Assembly (NCBI GenBank): GCA_934646185.1
Contig: CAKUEH010000040.1
Span: 1 to 21,451, forward strand
DNA from: an uncultured Oscillospiraceae bacterium
GTDB taxonomy: Bacteria > Bacillota > Clostridia > Oscillospirales > Oscillospiraceae
Direction of reading: 5' to 3'
DNA length: 21,451 bases
Under the pieces are notes generated by a model. That model was not told where the DNA came from. It ran no database searches and saw nothing but the letters and a program-made list of their open reading frames with translations. Below, in pieces: positions 1-5,850 of the stretch. Made by a program: the position numbers and the translations under genes. The stretch's first letter is position 1. Each line of letters starts with the position of its first letter.

Positions 1-74
1 ATTCCCTCCATCTCTGTTCTTTCAGTTTAACAGATTTTTGGGGATTTTGCGACTGCACTTACAGGGTACTACTC

Positions 75-142
75 CACCGTCATTTTCTTCGAAAATGCCA
101 CCTCCCCTTACCATGCGGGGCATGGCAAGGGGAGGCTTTGAA
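75..142. repeat. Partial copy of the CTCCCCTT hairpin repeat (family 1)
   Basis: The stretch holds GCCACCTCCCCTTACC, a short GC-rich loop, then GGCAAGGGGAGGC, so it folds into a strong hairpin. It is preceded by a small palindrome, ATTTTCTTCGAAAAT. The same order of blocks recurs at 11899-11966 and 21413-21451, so this is the right half of a dispersed element. The remainder of 1-196 shows no convincing gene or promoter, and the reading frame that runs through it is only the open extension of the next gene. Confidence 0.8.
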
Positions 143-196
143 CCGCATCCACCAAACAGACCGTTTGACCCAATCTTCGTACCAGGAGGAGCCGCC

Positions 197-1018
197 ATGA
201 GCGCTTCGCGCATGAAAAACCTCATCATTCTTGTTCTGACGCTCTGCGCGCTGGGGCTTTTGTGCATTGCGGTGCCGAACCGGCTTTCGCAGACGCATGA
301 GCAGCGGCAGATGCTGCAGGAGCTCAAGACGCTCTACGACAGCTACGGTCTTTCCATCGACCTCGGCGAGCTGCCGCGCAGTCCCGCGCTCTACAGCGTC
401 GAGCTCTCCGAGGACGGCGCGCAGACCGCCGCGCAGGCGCTGCTCGGCGCAAAGGCCGCGGCCGCGGGCGAATCCGGCTTTGAAAGCACCTTTTCCTCCG
501 ACCTCGGGACGCTCCACGTCACGCGCACGGGCGGCTTTTCCGCCGTTCTGACGGGCGGCAGCCGGGTCAAAAGCCCGGAAAAGGCCGCGGAAAAGCTGCT
601 GCGCGCGATGGAATTCCAGTACCAGACGCTCACGCGGGAGCCGTCGGAGGACGGCAGCGTGCGCATCTGCACCTCGCAGACGCTGCTCGGCGTCCCGGTG
701 TTCGGCAGCCGGCTGGAGCTTACCTACACGGACGAGCATCTTACAACCGTCGAGGGCACGTTTTATACCGGCGGCAGCTCCATCACGCGCGTATCGGAGC
801 AGGAGGCCATCTCCGCCGCCGACGCGCTGGCGCAGCTGCTGGCGCGCCGCGACGCGCTCGGCTGGGTCGGAAGCGCGGTGACGGGTCTCACGCAGGGGTA
901 TCTGCCGTCGGATCTGGCCGGTACGGGCATCCGCTTTGTGCCGGTCTGGCTGGTCGAGACAGACGCCGGCAGCTTCTTCATCAACGGCATCACGCGCGAA
1001 ATTACGGCGGAAAAATAG
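197..1018 (+). CDS. Membrane-anchored YycI/PepSY-like regulatory protein (tentative)
   Basis: The protein has 273 residues. It begins with a short basic stretch and one hydrophobic segment (about residues 8-26), followed by an extracytoplasmic domain, so it is probably a signal-anchored protein facing outside. The C-terminal half alternates strands in the style of YycI/PepSY domains: a segment around TLLGVPVFGSRLELTY, then TTVEGTFY, and a final FVPVWLVETDAGSFFINGIT. YycI proteins modulate the WalK sensor kinase that controls wall metabolism, and murA follows directly, which fits. No walR or walK is visible because the window starts here. The ATG at 197 was chosen because AGGAGGAG lies just upstream and because the upstream extension translates a dispersed repeat. 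The family assignment is by style only; it could be an unrelated lipid- or wall-associated anchor protein. Confidence 0.5.
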   Translation: MSASRMKNLIILVLTLCALGLLCIAVPNRLSQTHEQRQMLQELKTLYDSYGLSIDLGELPRSPALYSVELSEDGAQTAAQALLGAKAAAAGESGFESTFSSDLGTLHVTRTGGFSAVLTGGSRVKSPEKAAEKLLRAMEFQYQTLTREPSEDGSVRICTSQTLLGVPVFGSRLELTYTDEHLTTVEGTFYTGGSSITRVSEQEAISAADALAQLLARRDALGWVGSAVTGLTQGYLPSDLAGTGIRFVPVWLVETDAGSFFINGITREITAEK

Positions 1019-1089
1019 CCGTCGCCGTCCGCGCCTGTCGAATTATGAAGAAATTCTGAAGATTTTCTGTTTCTGAATTGTCATTTTCC

Positions 1090-1118
1090 TTTACATTCCT
1101 GCCGTGGTGTGGTATTCT
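1090..1118 (+). promoter_or_regulatory. Candidate sigma-A promoter for murA
   Basis: TTTACA (1090-1095) is separated by 17 bases from TATTCT (1113-1118). It sits about 100 bases before the murA start, in a gene-free gap. The resulting leader of roughly 90 bases contains the tandem 10-mer at 1174-1193. Confidence 0.6.
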
Positions 1119-1173
1119 AATAGCGGCCGAATTTGGCTTTGTTAACATAACGCATTTCCGCAAACACTCTTAG

Positions 1174-1193
1174 TGTCAACTGATGTCAACTGA
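1174..1193 (+). repeat. Tandem 10-mer TGTCAACTGA x2 in the murA leader
   Basis: Two perfect, directly adjacent copies of TGTCAACTGA lie between the promoter and the ribosome binding site of murA. The reverse complement of twelve of these bases (CATCAGTTGACA) occurs again at 3219-3230, after the four-cysteine gene. The function is unknown. Confidence 0.6.
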
Positions 1194-1216
1194 CGCTACC
1201 AAAGAGGGATTACATT

Positions 1217-2512
1217 TTGATCAAATACATCGTTCAAGGCGGCACAAAGCTCTCCGGCTCCGTGACCATTTCCGGAGCCAAGAACGCGGCGGTCGCGATC
1301 CTGCCGGCCACGCTGCTCGTCAGCGGCCCCTGCCGGATCGAAAATGTACCGGATATCTCAGACGTGCGTCTGCTGCTGGAGATCCTGCGCGATATGGGCG
1401 CGGAGATCCGGCGCTACGGCCGCAACACGCTCGAGATCGACTGCACCCGCGCGCGCAACGCGACCGCGCCCATTGAGCTCGTCCGCCGCATCCGCGCGTC
1501 GTATTACCTCATTGGCGCAGAGCTGGGCCGTTTCGGCCATGCCCATGTCGCCATGCCGGGCGGCTGCAACTTCGGCGTCCGCCCCATCGACCAGCACATC
1601 AAGGGCTTTGAGGCCATGGGCGCCATGGTCGAACAGTCCGGCGGCTATGTCTGCGCCGACGCCCCGAAGGGCGGGCTGCGCGGCGGCCATATCTATCTCG
1701 ATATCGTCTCCGTCGGCGCGACGATGAACATCCTGCTCGCGGCAGTTCTTTGCAGCGGCATGACGGTCATCGAAAACTGCGCGAAGGAGCCGCACATCGT
1801 CGATCTCGCAAACTTCCTGAACGCCATGGGCGCGCAGATCTCCGGCGCGGGCACCGACGTCATCAAGGTTCGCGGCGTCAAGGCGCTGCACGGCGGCTGC
1901 TATTCGATCATCCCCGACCAGATCGAAGCCGGCACGTATATGGCCGCAGCCGCGGCTGTCGGCGGCGACGTGCTGATTGAGAACGTCATCCCGAAGCACC
2001 TCGACTGCATCACCGCGAAGCTGCGCGAGATCGGCGCGGACATCACGGAATACGACGACGCCATCCGCGTGGAATCCGCCTACCGGCTGCACCGCGCGAA
2101 CGTCAAGACCATGCCGTATCCCGGCTTCCCGACCGACATGCAGCCGCAGATCACCGTCTGTCTGGCCACCGCCGTCGGCACCAGTCTCGTGACCGAGGGC
2201 GTCTACGATAACCGCTTCCGCTACACGGCCGAGCTTGGCCGCATGGGCGCGAATATCCAGGTGGAAGGGAAGACCGCCATCATCGACGGCGTGCAGACGC
2301 TGCACGGCTGCGAGGTCCGCGCCTGCGACCTGCGCGCGGGCGCCGCGATGGTCATCGCCGCCATGTGCGCAGAGGGCATGACGCTCATCGAGGACGCACA
2401 CTTCATCGAACGCGGCTACGAGGACATCGTCGGCAAGCTCACCGCCCTCGGCGCAAGCATCCGCCGCATCGAAACCTACGAAGCCCCCACCGTCGCAGAG
2501 GACGCAGGCTGA
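1217..2512 (+). CDS. murA: UDP-N-acetylglucosamine 1-carboxyvinyltransferase
   Basis: This cytoplasmic enzyme of 431 residues transfers enolpyruvate from PEP to UDP-GlcNAc, the first committed step of peptidoglycan synthesis. Recognisable sites are K22-N23 in the SGAKNA motif, the loop PGGCNFGVRPIDQHI with the PEP-binding and fosfomycin-target cysteine at C117, the catalytic aspartate D307 in GFPTDMQPQ, and a DLRAGAAMV segment with the conserved arginine. The segment RIRASYYLIGAELGRFG resembles the MurZ/MurAB branch of Firmicutes more than E. coli MurA, so it may be the second paralogue. It starts at TTG with AAAGAGGG seven bases upstream; no ATG fits the family start. A strong terminator follows and the gene appears to be transcribed alone. 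Whether the genome has another murA cannot be seen here. Confidence 0.96.
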   Translation: MIKYIVQGGTKLSGSVTISGAKNAAVAILPATLLVSGPCRIENVPDISDVRLLLEILRDMGAEIRRYGRNTLEIDCTRARNATAPIELVRRIRASYYLIGAELGRFGHAHVAMPGGCNFGVRPIDQHIKGFEAMGAMVEQSGGYVCADAPKGGLRGGHIYLDIVSVGATMNILLAAVLCSGMTVIENCAKEPHIVDLANFLNAMGAQISGAGTDVIKVRGVKALHGGCYSIIPDQIEAGTYMAAAAAVGGDVLIENVIPKHLDCITAKLREIGADITEYDDAIRVESAYRLHRANVKTMPYPGFPTDMQPQITVCLATAVGTSLVTEGVYDNRFRYTAELGRMGANIQVEGKTAIIDGVQTLHGCEVRACDLRAGAAMVIAAMCAEGMTLIEDAHFIERGYEDIVGKLTALGASIRRIETYEAPTVAEDAG

Positions 2513-2522
2513 ACAGAAATTT

Positions 2523-2559
2523 CCCCGGCAGGACGAAAGAACGTCCTGCCGGGGTTTTT
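2523..2559 (+). terminator. Rho-independent terminator of murA
   Basis: A perfect 13-bp stem, CCCCGGCAGGACG (2523-2535) with CGTCCTGCCGGGG (2542-2554), closes a loop of six bases and is followed by five T. It begins ten bases after the murA stop codon. Confidence 0.93.
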
Positions 2560-2563
2560 GTAT

Positions 2564-2607
2564 AAAATGAATGTCCCGGGCCGAATCGGTTCCGGGACGT
2601 TCATTTT
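2564..2607 (-). terminator. Second hairpin between convergent genes, terminator of the XRE gene
   Basis: AAAATGAATGTCCCGG (2564-2579) pairs with CCGGGACGTTCATTTT (2592-2607) over 16 positions with a single G-U pair. On the minus strand the hairpin ends in a TTTTA run just after the stop of the XRE gene, and part of it overlaps the last codons. The A/T flanks on both sides make it plausible in either direction, giving back-to-back termination with the murA terminator. Confidence 0.7.
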
Positions 2608-2804
2608 TGCTTTGGAACAAACCGCATGATATCGGAAACCTCGCATTGCAGCAGGGTACACAGCTGGTCTATGGTATTGGTCGAAACGCTTTTTCCGTTT
2701 TTCATTGCGTAATAGGTGCTTCGGGCGAAGCCCATCTTCTCAAGACGGTATGAGGAAATGTTCTTTTCTTTCATTGTCTGAAACAACGGTTCATAACTGA
2801 TCAT
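2601..2804 (-). CDS. Small XRE/Cro-type helix-turn-helix regulator
   Basis: The 67-residue protein is almost entirely one Cro/CI-type DNA-binding fold. A helix SSYRLEKMGFARSTYYAMKNG forms the helix-turn-helix (about residues 17-37), followed by STNTIDQLCTLLQCEVSDIMRF, the usual closing helices of stand-alone regulators of this class. An ideal GGGAGGTGA precedes the ATG at a normal distance. The gene is divergent from the four-cysteine protein at 2902, and the 97-base gap carries a near-perfect 22-bp palindrome at 2856-2877 that overlaps both promoters, so it very likely represses itself and its neighbour. The pair is visibly richer in A/T than the surrounding genes, which suggests acquisition. 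Its inducer and targets are unknown. Confidence 0.85.
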   Translation of the reverse strand: MISYEPLFQTMKEKNISSYRLEKMGFARSTYYAMKNGKSVSTNTIDQLCTLLQCEVSDIMRFVPKQK

Positions 2805-2828
2805 TTCCTCACCTCCCTTACCCGATTC

Positions 2829-2857
2829 AGTATATCTGCAAAATCAGGGCTTGCGTA
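2829..2857 (-). promoter_or_regulatory. Candidate promoter of the XRE gene
   Basis: Read on the minus strand, TATACT (2834-2829) is preceded after 17 bases by a weak -35, TACGCA (2857-2852). The end of the 22-bp palindrome overlaps this -35 element, as expected for autoregulation. Confidence 0.5.
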
Positions 2858-2879
2858 TGTATGAATATTCGTACATAAT
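2851..2879 (+). promoter_or_regulatory. Candidate promoter of the four-cysteine gene
   Basis: TTGCGT (2851-2856), a 17-base spacer and CATAAT (2874-2879) form a promoter whose spacer is almost entirely the palindrome at 2856-2877. The predicted transcript would start only a few bases before or within the ribosome binding site, giving a very short leader, so the exact -10 is uncertain. Confidence 0.5.
2856..2877. promoter_or_regulatory. 22-bp palindromic operator between divergent genes
   Basis: The core TGTATGAATATTCGTACA is a palindrome extended by two bases on each side, with a single mismatched pair out of eleven. It occupies the spacer of the rightward promoter and touches the -35 of the leftward one. 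Its size and symmetry suit a dimer of the adjacent XRE protein. Confidence 0.75.
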
Positions 2880-2901
2880 ATGGTGGGAGGTGATCTTTTT
2901 T

Positions 2902-3213
2902 ATGCGCGATGCAAATAATGAAATTCAGGAGATTCTGATCCCCGGTTTCCACGGCGAGAATTGCAGCTATAACGGTACAAATATTGACTTTGAAATTGCG
3001 TGCGATGAATGCGATTTTTTTCTCACGTGCTTTCCGGATTGGGAAATGGCAGATTCTGCAGAGTATCTTAAAACGACAATTAAAACGGCCCCTGACTCCG
3101 CGCTGAAAGCATTTCTGCAGGCAAACGCTTTCAGGACTGATCTTACAGACAACGATATGGAAATTAAGCTGCAGATTGCGAAGGAACTCCATGACAGAAA
3201 GAACAGGTTATAA
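2902..3213 (+). CDS. Small acidic protein with four clustered cysteines, unknown function
   Basis: I do not recognise this 103-residue protein. Its N-terminal half carries cysteines at 21, 34, 37 and 43 (spacing C-x12-C-x2-C-x5-C, including CDECDFFLTC), which could bind zinc or an iron-sulfur cluster. The C-terminal half looks helical and charged (AEYLKTTIKTAPDSALKAFL, then MEIKLQIAKELHDRKNRL). There is no signal peptide or membrane segment, so it is probably cytoplasmic. The ATG at 2902 was preferred over an upstream ATG in the same frame because GGGAGGTGA lies seven bases before it and the upstream start would translate the operator. It is divergent from, and probably controlled by, the XRE regulator at 2601-2804. 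Base composition is more A/T-rich than in the neighbouring housekeeping genes. It may be an accessory or phage-derived effector, but nothing in the sequence proves a role. Confidence 0.7.
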   Translation: MRDANNEIQEILIPGFHGENCSYNGTNIDFEIACDECDFFLTCFPDWEMADSAEYLKTTIKTAPDSALKAFLQANAFRTDLTDNDMEIKLQIAKELHDRKNRL

Positions 3214-3262
3214 CACGCATCAGTTGACACAAACACGATTCCAAACAGCATACCATGCCGAA

Positions 3263-3292
3263 AAGCCCAGCCCCGGTTATGGGGCTGGGCTT
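3263..3292. terminator. Strong GC hairpin, probable (bidirectional) terminator
   Basis: AAGCCCAGCCCC (3263-3274) and GGGGCTGGGCTT (3281-3292) form a 12-bp stem around GGTTAT. On the plus strand the tail is TTCGGTGTG, a poor U-run. On the minus strand the tail reads TTTTCGG. It lies 50 bases after the four-cysteine gene and about 500 bases beyond the end of the minus-strand rlmD. Confidence 0.6.
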
Positions 3293-3344
3293 CGGTGTGT
3301 GAAAGAATTCTTTATGCTGTAGACAAACAGGAAACAGCTGCACT

Positions 3345-3504
3345 CAAGCCTCCCCCTTCGCAAAGGGGAGGTGGCTCGGTGGAGCCGAGACGGAGAGATT
3401 CTGCGGCAGTGCGGATTCGCATTGGGCTTTCGTATTTTGCATCTGCCTGCTGCCCGACCTCTCAGGCGCTTCGCGCCAGCTCCCCTTCACAAGGGGAGCC
3501 TTGG
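3345..3504 (-). repeat. Full copy of the CTCCCCTT hairpin repeat (family 1), reversed
   Basis: AAGCCTCCCCCTTCGCAAAG...GGAGGTGGC at the left and GCCAGCTCCCCTTCACAAGG...GGAGCCTTGG at the right are two hairpins separated by about 95 bases. This is the same order, reversed, as the copy at 11801-11966, including the CTCTCAGGCGCTTCGCGCC block beside one hairpin. The sequence between 3214 and 3792 holds only such repeats and no gene. Confidence 0.8.
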
Positions 3505-3518
3505 GGACGCGCACAATC

Positions 3519-3581
3519 CAAAGCCTCCCCTTTTAAGGGGAGGTGGCTTGGCGGAGCCGGGACGGAGAGGTTCTGCGGCAG
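3519..3581 (-). repeat. Half copy of the family 1 repeat
   Basis: AAGCCTCCCCTTTTAAGGGG continues into AGGTGGCTTGGCGGAGCCG and GACGGAGAGGTTCTGCGGCAG. The same string of blocks is found at 3347-3406, so this is a second, truncated copy placed immediately after the first. Confidence 0.8.
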
Positions 3582-3637
3582 GGTGTTGCAGATTTTATGG
3601 GGATTTCCGGCGAATCCGGATGTGCCTGCTCATGTAG

Positions 3638-3747
3638 TTGTAGGGGCTGATGTCCACATCGGTCCACGCAGGATGCAATGTTTTTACGGGAATCTTCGGC
3701 GAATTCGTAACTGCCTCAAGGGCCGCTGTGGGCATCAGCCCCTACAA
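3638..3747. repeat. Short inverted-ended element (family 2)
   Basis: The left end, GTAGGGGCTGATGTCCACA (3640-3658), and right end, TGTGGGCATCAGCCCCTAC (3727-3745), are inverted repeats with one mismatch over 19 bases. The interior of about 70 bases is related to that of the copy at 7684-7850. There is no room for a transposase, so it resembles a non-autonomous miniature element. Confidence 0.75.
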
Positions 3748-3792
3748 TGGAATTTGGCGGTGCTTCGCGCCAGAGAAAGTGTCTCTTTCCAT

Positions 3793-5151
3793 TCAAACTC
3801 TTTCCAGCAAAACCACGCTCTCGACATGCGCGCATCTCGGGAACAGGTCGACGGCTTCGGCGGAGCGGAGGGCGTAGCCGGTTTCTGTGAGCAGCTTCAC
3901 GTCGCGCGCGAGCGTGGCAGGGTCGCAGGAGACGTAGACGACGCGCTGCGGCTGCATGGCGGCGATGGCCTCGATCACGTCGGCGCTCACGCCCTTGCGC
4001 GGCGGGTCGACGACGATCACGTCCGGCTTTTCGCCGCGCCCGGCCAGCAGCTTCGCCGCCGCGCCGGCGTCCATGCAGTAAAATTCCGCGTTGTCCATGC
4101 CGTTCTGCGCGGCATTAAACTTTGCGTCCTCGATCGCCTGCGGGATGATCTCGACGCCGACAGCCTTTTTCGCGTGCCGCGCGAGGCAGAGCGTGATCGT
4201 GCCCGTGCCGCAGTAGAGATCCAGCACCGTCTCGTTCCCGGTCAGTCCGGCGAGCGCGGCGGCTTTTTCATACAGCCGCTCGGCCTGCGCGTGGTTGACC
4301 TGATAAAACGCGGGCGCGGAAAGGCGGAAGCGCAGTCCGCAGAGCGTGTCGGTGATCGTCCCGTCGCCGTAGAGCGGCAGAAATTCCGTGCCGAGCACGG
4401 TGTTGCCCTTTTTCGTATTGGGGGAGAAGACGATGGTCGTGATGCCCGGCTCGGCGGCGAGGAGCGTCTGGACGAGCTGCTTTTTCTTCGGCAGCTGCTG
4501 TGTGTTGGCCGTGATGCAGACGAGGATCTGTCCGCTTTCCGCGCCGAAGCGGATATAGATGTGCCGGATATAGCCGGTGTGCGCGGCTTCGTCATAGGCG
4601 CGGATGCTGTATTTGCGCATCCAGTCCAGAACGGCTGTGCGGATGCGGTCGGCGCAGTCCGGCTGGATGCGGCAGTGCGCGACCGGAATGACCGTGTGCG
4701 TTTTTCCCGCGAAGAAGCCCGCGGCAGGCTTCCCGTTCTGCTCCTGCACGGGAAACTGCACCTTATTCCGGTATCCGTCGGTCTGCTCCGCGCCGGTGAT
4801 GGGCAGAGAGGCGATCGTCTGGCCGCCGATGCGCGTCAGGCAGCTATACACATGCGCGCGCTTGAGCTCCAGCTCCTGCGCGTAGTCCATATGCCGCAGC
4901 GCGCAGCCGCCGCATTTGGGGAAATACGGGCAGTCCGGCTCCGTGCGGTGCTCCGACGGCTGCTCTATGCGCAGCAGCTCCGCGAAGATCGCCGAGCGGC
5001 CGATGTGCGCGATGCGGAGCTTACACGTTTCGCCCGGCAGCGCGCCGGGCACGAACACGACCTGTCCGTCGACGCGCGCAATGCCGGTCCCGTCCACGGT
5101 CGCGGTCTCGACCGTCGCCTGCAGCGTATCGCCGCGTTTGAATTCCTTCAT
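3793..5151 (-). CDS. rlmD: RlmD-type 23S rRNA (uracil-5-)-methyltransferase
   Basis: The product is 452 residues from the ATG at 5151. It begins with a TRAM domain (RGDTLQATVETATVDGTGIAR), then an iron-sulfur motif C-x5-C-x2-C (CPYFPKCGGC) with a later cysteine in AHCRI. The SAM-binding VLDLYCGTGTITL, the DPPRKG motif and the catalytic cysteine in YVSCDPATLARD complete the RlmD/RumA/TrmA arrangement. It should methylate C5 of a uridine in 23S rRNA; other RumA-like paralogues use neighbouring uridines or tRNA, so the exact base is uncertain. It follows the lipoprotein gene on the minus strand by 29 bases and is probably co-transcribed. A GTG at 5184 would overlap the previous stop but lies only one base from the SD and would translate the parS site. 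The family N-terminus favours 5151, which lacks a clear SD of its own. Confidence 0.9.
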   Translation of the reverse strand: MKEFKRGDTLQATVETATVDGTGIARVDGQVVFVPGALPGETCKLRIAHIGRSAIFAELLRIEQPSEHRTEPDCPYFPKCGGCALRHMDYAQELELKRAHVYSCLTRIGGQTIASLPITGAEQTDGYRNKVQFPVQEQNGKPAAGFFAGKTHTVIPVAHCRIQPDCADRIRTAVLDWMRKYSIRAYDEAAHTGYIRHIYIRFGAESGQILVCITANTQQLPKKKQLVQTLLAAEPGITTIVFSPNTKKGNTVLGTEFLPLYGDGTITDTLCGLRFRLSAPAFYQVNHAQAERLYEKAAALAGLTGNETVLDLYCGTGTITLCLARHAKKAVGVEIIPQAIEDAKFNAAQNGMDNAEFYCMDAGAAAKLLAGRGEKPDVIVVDPPRKGVSADVIEAIAAMQPQRVVYVSCDPATLARDVKLLTETGYALRSAEAVDLFPRCAHVESVVLLERV

Positions 5152-5180
5152 AGCTGCGTGGAATGTTTCACGTGAAACAT
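5148..5180 (-). other. Possible 10-codon leader ORF across parS, overlapping rlmD
   Basis: On the minus strand an ATG at 5180-5178 has AAGGAGG (5192-5186) at a good spacing and reads MFHVKHSTQL, ending in TGA (5150-5148), which overlaps the rlmD ATG at 5151-5149. It could supply translational coupling for rlmD, whose ATG has no visible SD. However, the SD also encodes the last codons of the lipoprotein gene and the peptide is largely the translation of parS, so this may be coincidence. Confidence 0.3.
5164..5179. promoter_or_regulatory. parS: parS centromere site 1
   Basis: The 16-bp palindrome TGTTTCACGTGAAACA is identical to the Bacillus subtilis parS consensus bound by Spo0J/ParB. It lies between the lipoprotein gene and the rlmD start, about 9.8 kb from dnaA. 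ParB loading here would spread over adjacent DNA and recruit SMC/ParA. Confidence 0.95.
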
Positions 5181-5747
5181 TCACTCCTCCTTCAAAAGCT
5201 CGCCGGTTGCAAGATCGATGGTATAGACATGCTTGAACTGCTGGTCGCCGTTCTCCGTGGAATAGGAAACGGAGAGCGTGTAGTTTACAACGAGCGTGCC
5301 GTCTTCCTCGGAAATGCTGTATCCGCCGTTGACATAGCCGATCGCGCTCTTTTCCTGCGCTGCGGGGTAGACCGTCTCCTGCGCATAGGAGAGCACACTC
5401 TGCGAAAGCGCGTCAAAAACGGCGTTTGCCGCCGCGGACGCGTCCGCGCTTTCCAGCGTCAGATGGGGCCGGGTATAGGTGCAGCTGACGATCTCCTCGA
5501 GATCCGTCTGCACCGTCTCCGGCTCGTCGAGCCAGCTGAATTCCAGACCGTCGGCTGTTTCGTTCTGGTTCGGCGTGATGTGGATGATATTTGCCTGTGC
5601 TTCTTCCGGTTCTGCCGGGGTCTCCGGCGCAGCCGTCTCTTCCTGAACGGGAACAGCGGGTTCTTCCTGCTGCGCGGGCGTTTTCGCGCAGCCCGCCGCG
5701 CTGATGATGAGAACAGCGGCCAGAGCGGCCGCAAATAATTTTTTCAT
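5181..5747 (-). CDS. Secreted lipoprotein with PdaC/RsiV-like (DUF4163-type) domain
   Basis: The protein has 188 residues. A lipoprotein signal peptide ends in the lipobox ISAAGC with the lipidated cysteine at 20, so it should be anchored on the outer face of the membrane. Residues 21-55 are a low-complexity linker rich in Pro, Glu and Ala. The rest, with PHLTLESADASAAANAVFDA and the ending VYTIDLATGELLKEE, resembles the beta-rich domains beside PdaC and RsiV, but that match is by impression only. The start was placed at 5747 because AGGAGGG precedes it and the signal peptide then begins MKKLF. It heads a two-gene minus-strand transcript with rlmD. A role in sensing or binding wall material is possible but unproven. 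Confidence 0.75.
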   Translation of the reverse strand: MKKLFAAALAAVLIISAAGCAKTPAQQEEPAVPVQEETAAPETPAEPEEAQANIIHITPNQNETADGLEFSWLDEPETVQTDLEEIVSCTYTRPHLTLESADASAAANAVFDALSQSVLSYAQETVYPAAQEKSAIGYVNGGYSISEEDGTLVVNYTLSVSYSTENGDQQFKHVYTIDLATGELLKEE

Positions 5748-5770
5748 ATAAAACCCTCCTGTATGCAGCG

Positions 5771-5799
5771 ATTTTAGCACAGAAACCCGCTTGTGTAAA
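5771..5799 (-). promoter_or_regulatory. Candidate promoter of the lipoprotein-rlmD unit
   Basis: On the minus strand TTTACA (5799-5794), 17 bases, then TAAAAT (5776-5771), preceded by TGC as an extended -10. Its -35 shares bases with the -35 of the oppositely directed promoter at 5791-5819, so the two polymerases would compete. Confidence 0.65.
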
Positions 5800-5819
5800 G
5801 CCGGGAAAGGCGTTATACT
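5791..5819 (+). promoter_or_regulatory. Candidate promoter of the radical SAM gene
   Basis: TTGTGT (5791-5796), 17 bases, then TATACT (5814-5819), with about 30 bases to the ATG at 5851. The -35 overlaps that of the minus-strand promoter for the lipoprotein gene. Confidence 0.65.
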
Positions 5820-5850
5820 GGAAAGCAGTCTGAACGTTGGAGTTGAGTTT

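Noticed and set aside
38..196. N-terminal extension of the first gene to position 38
   Set aside because: It would translate a dispersed hairpin repeat, and an excellent SD precedes the ATG at 197.
1358..2620. 420-codon minus-strand frame over murA
   Set aside because: Antisense shadow of murA; composition rich in Asp, Ala, His and Arg typical of reversed GC-rich codons.
2601..3213. Toxin-antitoxin pair
   Set aside because: The genes are divergent and not in one operon, and the partner resembles no toxin family I know; only the shared operator is supported.
3295..5175. 626-codon plus-strand frame opposite rlmD
   Set aside because: It runs through repeats and then the reverse of rlmD; no SD and no domain, while rlmD has all its motifs.
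5152..5184. GTG start of rlmD at 5184
   Set aside because: SD is only one base from it and the added residues are the translation of parS; the family start fits 5151. Not fully excluded.
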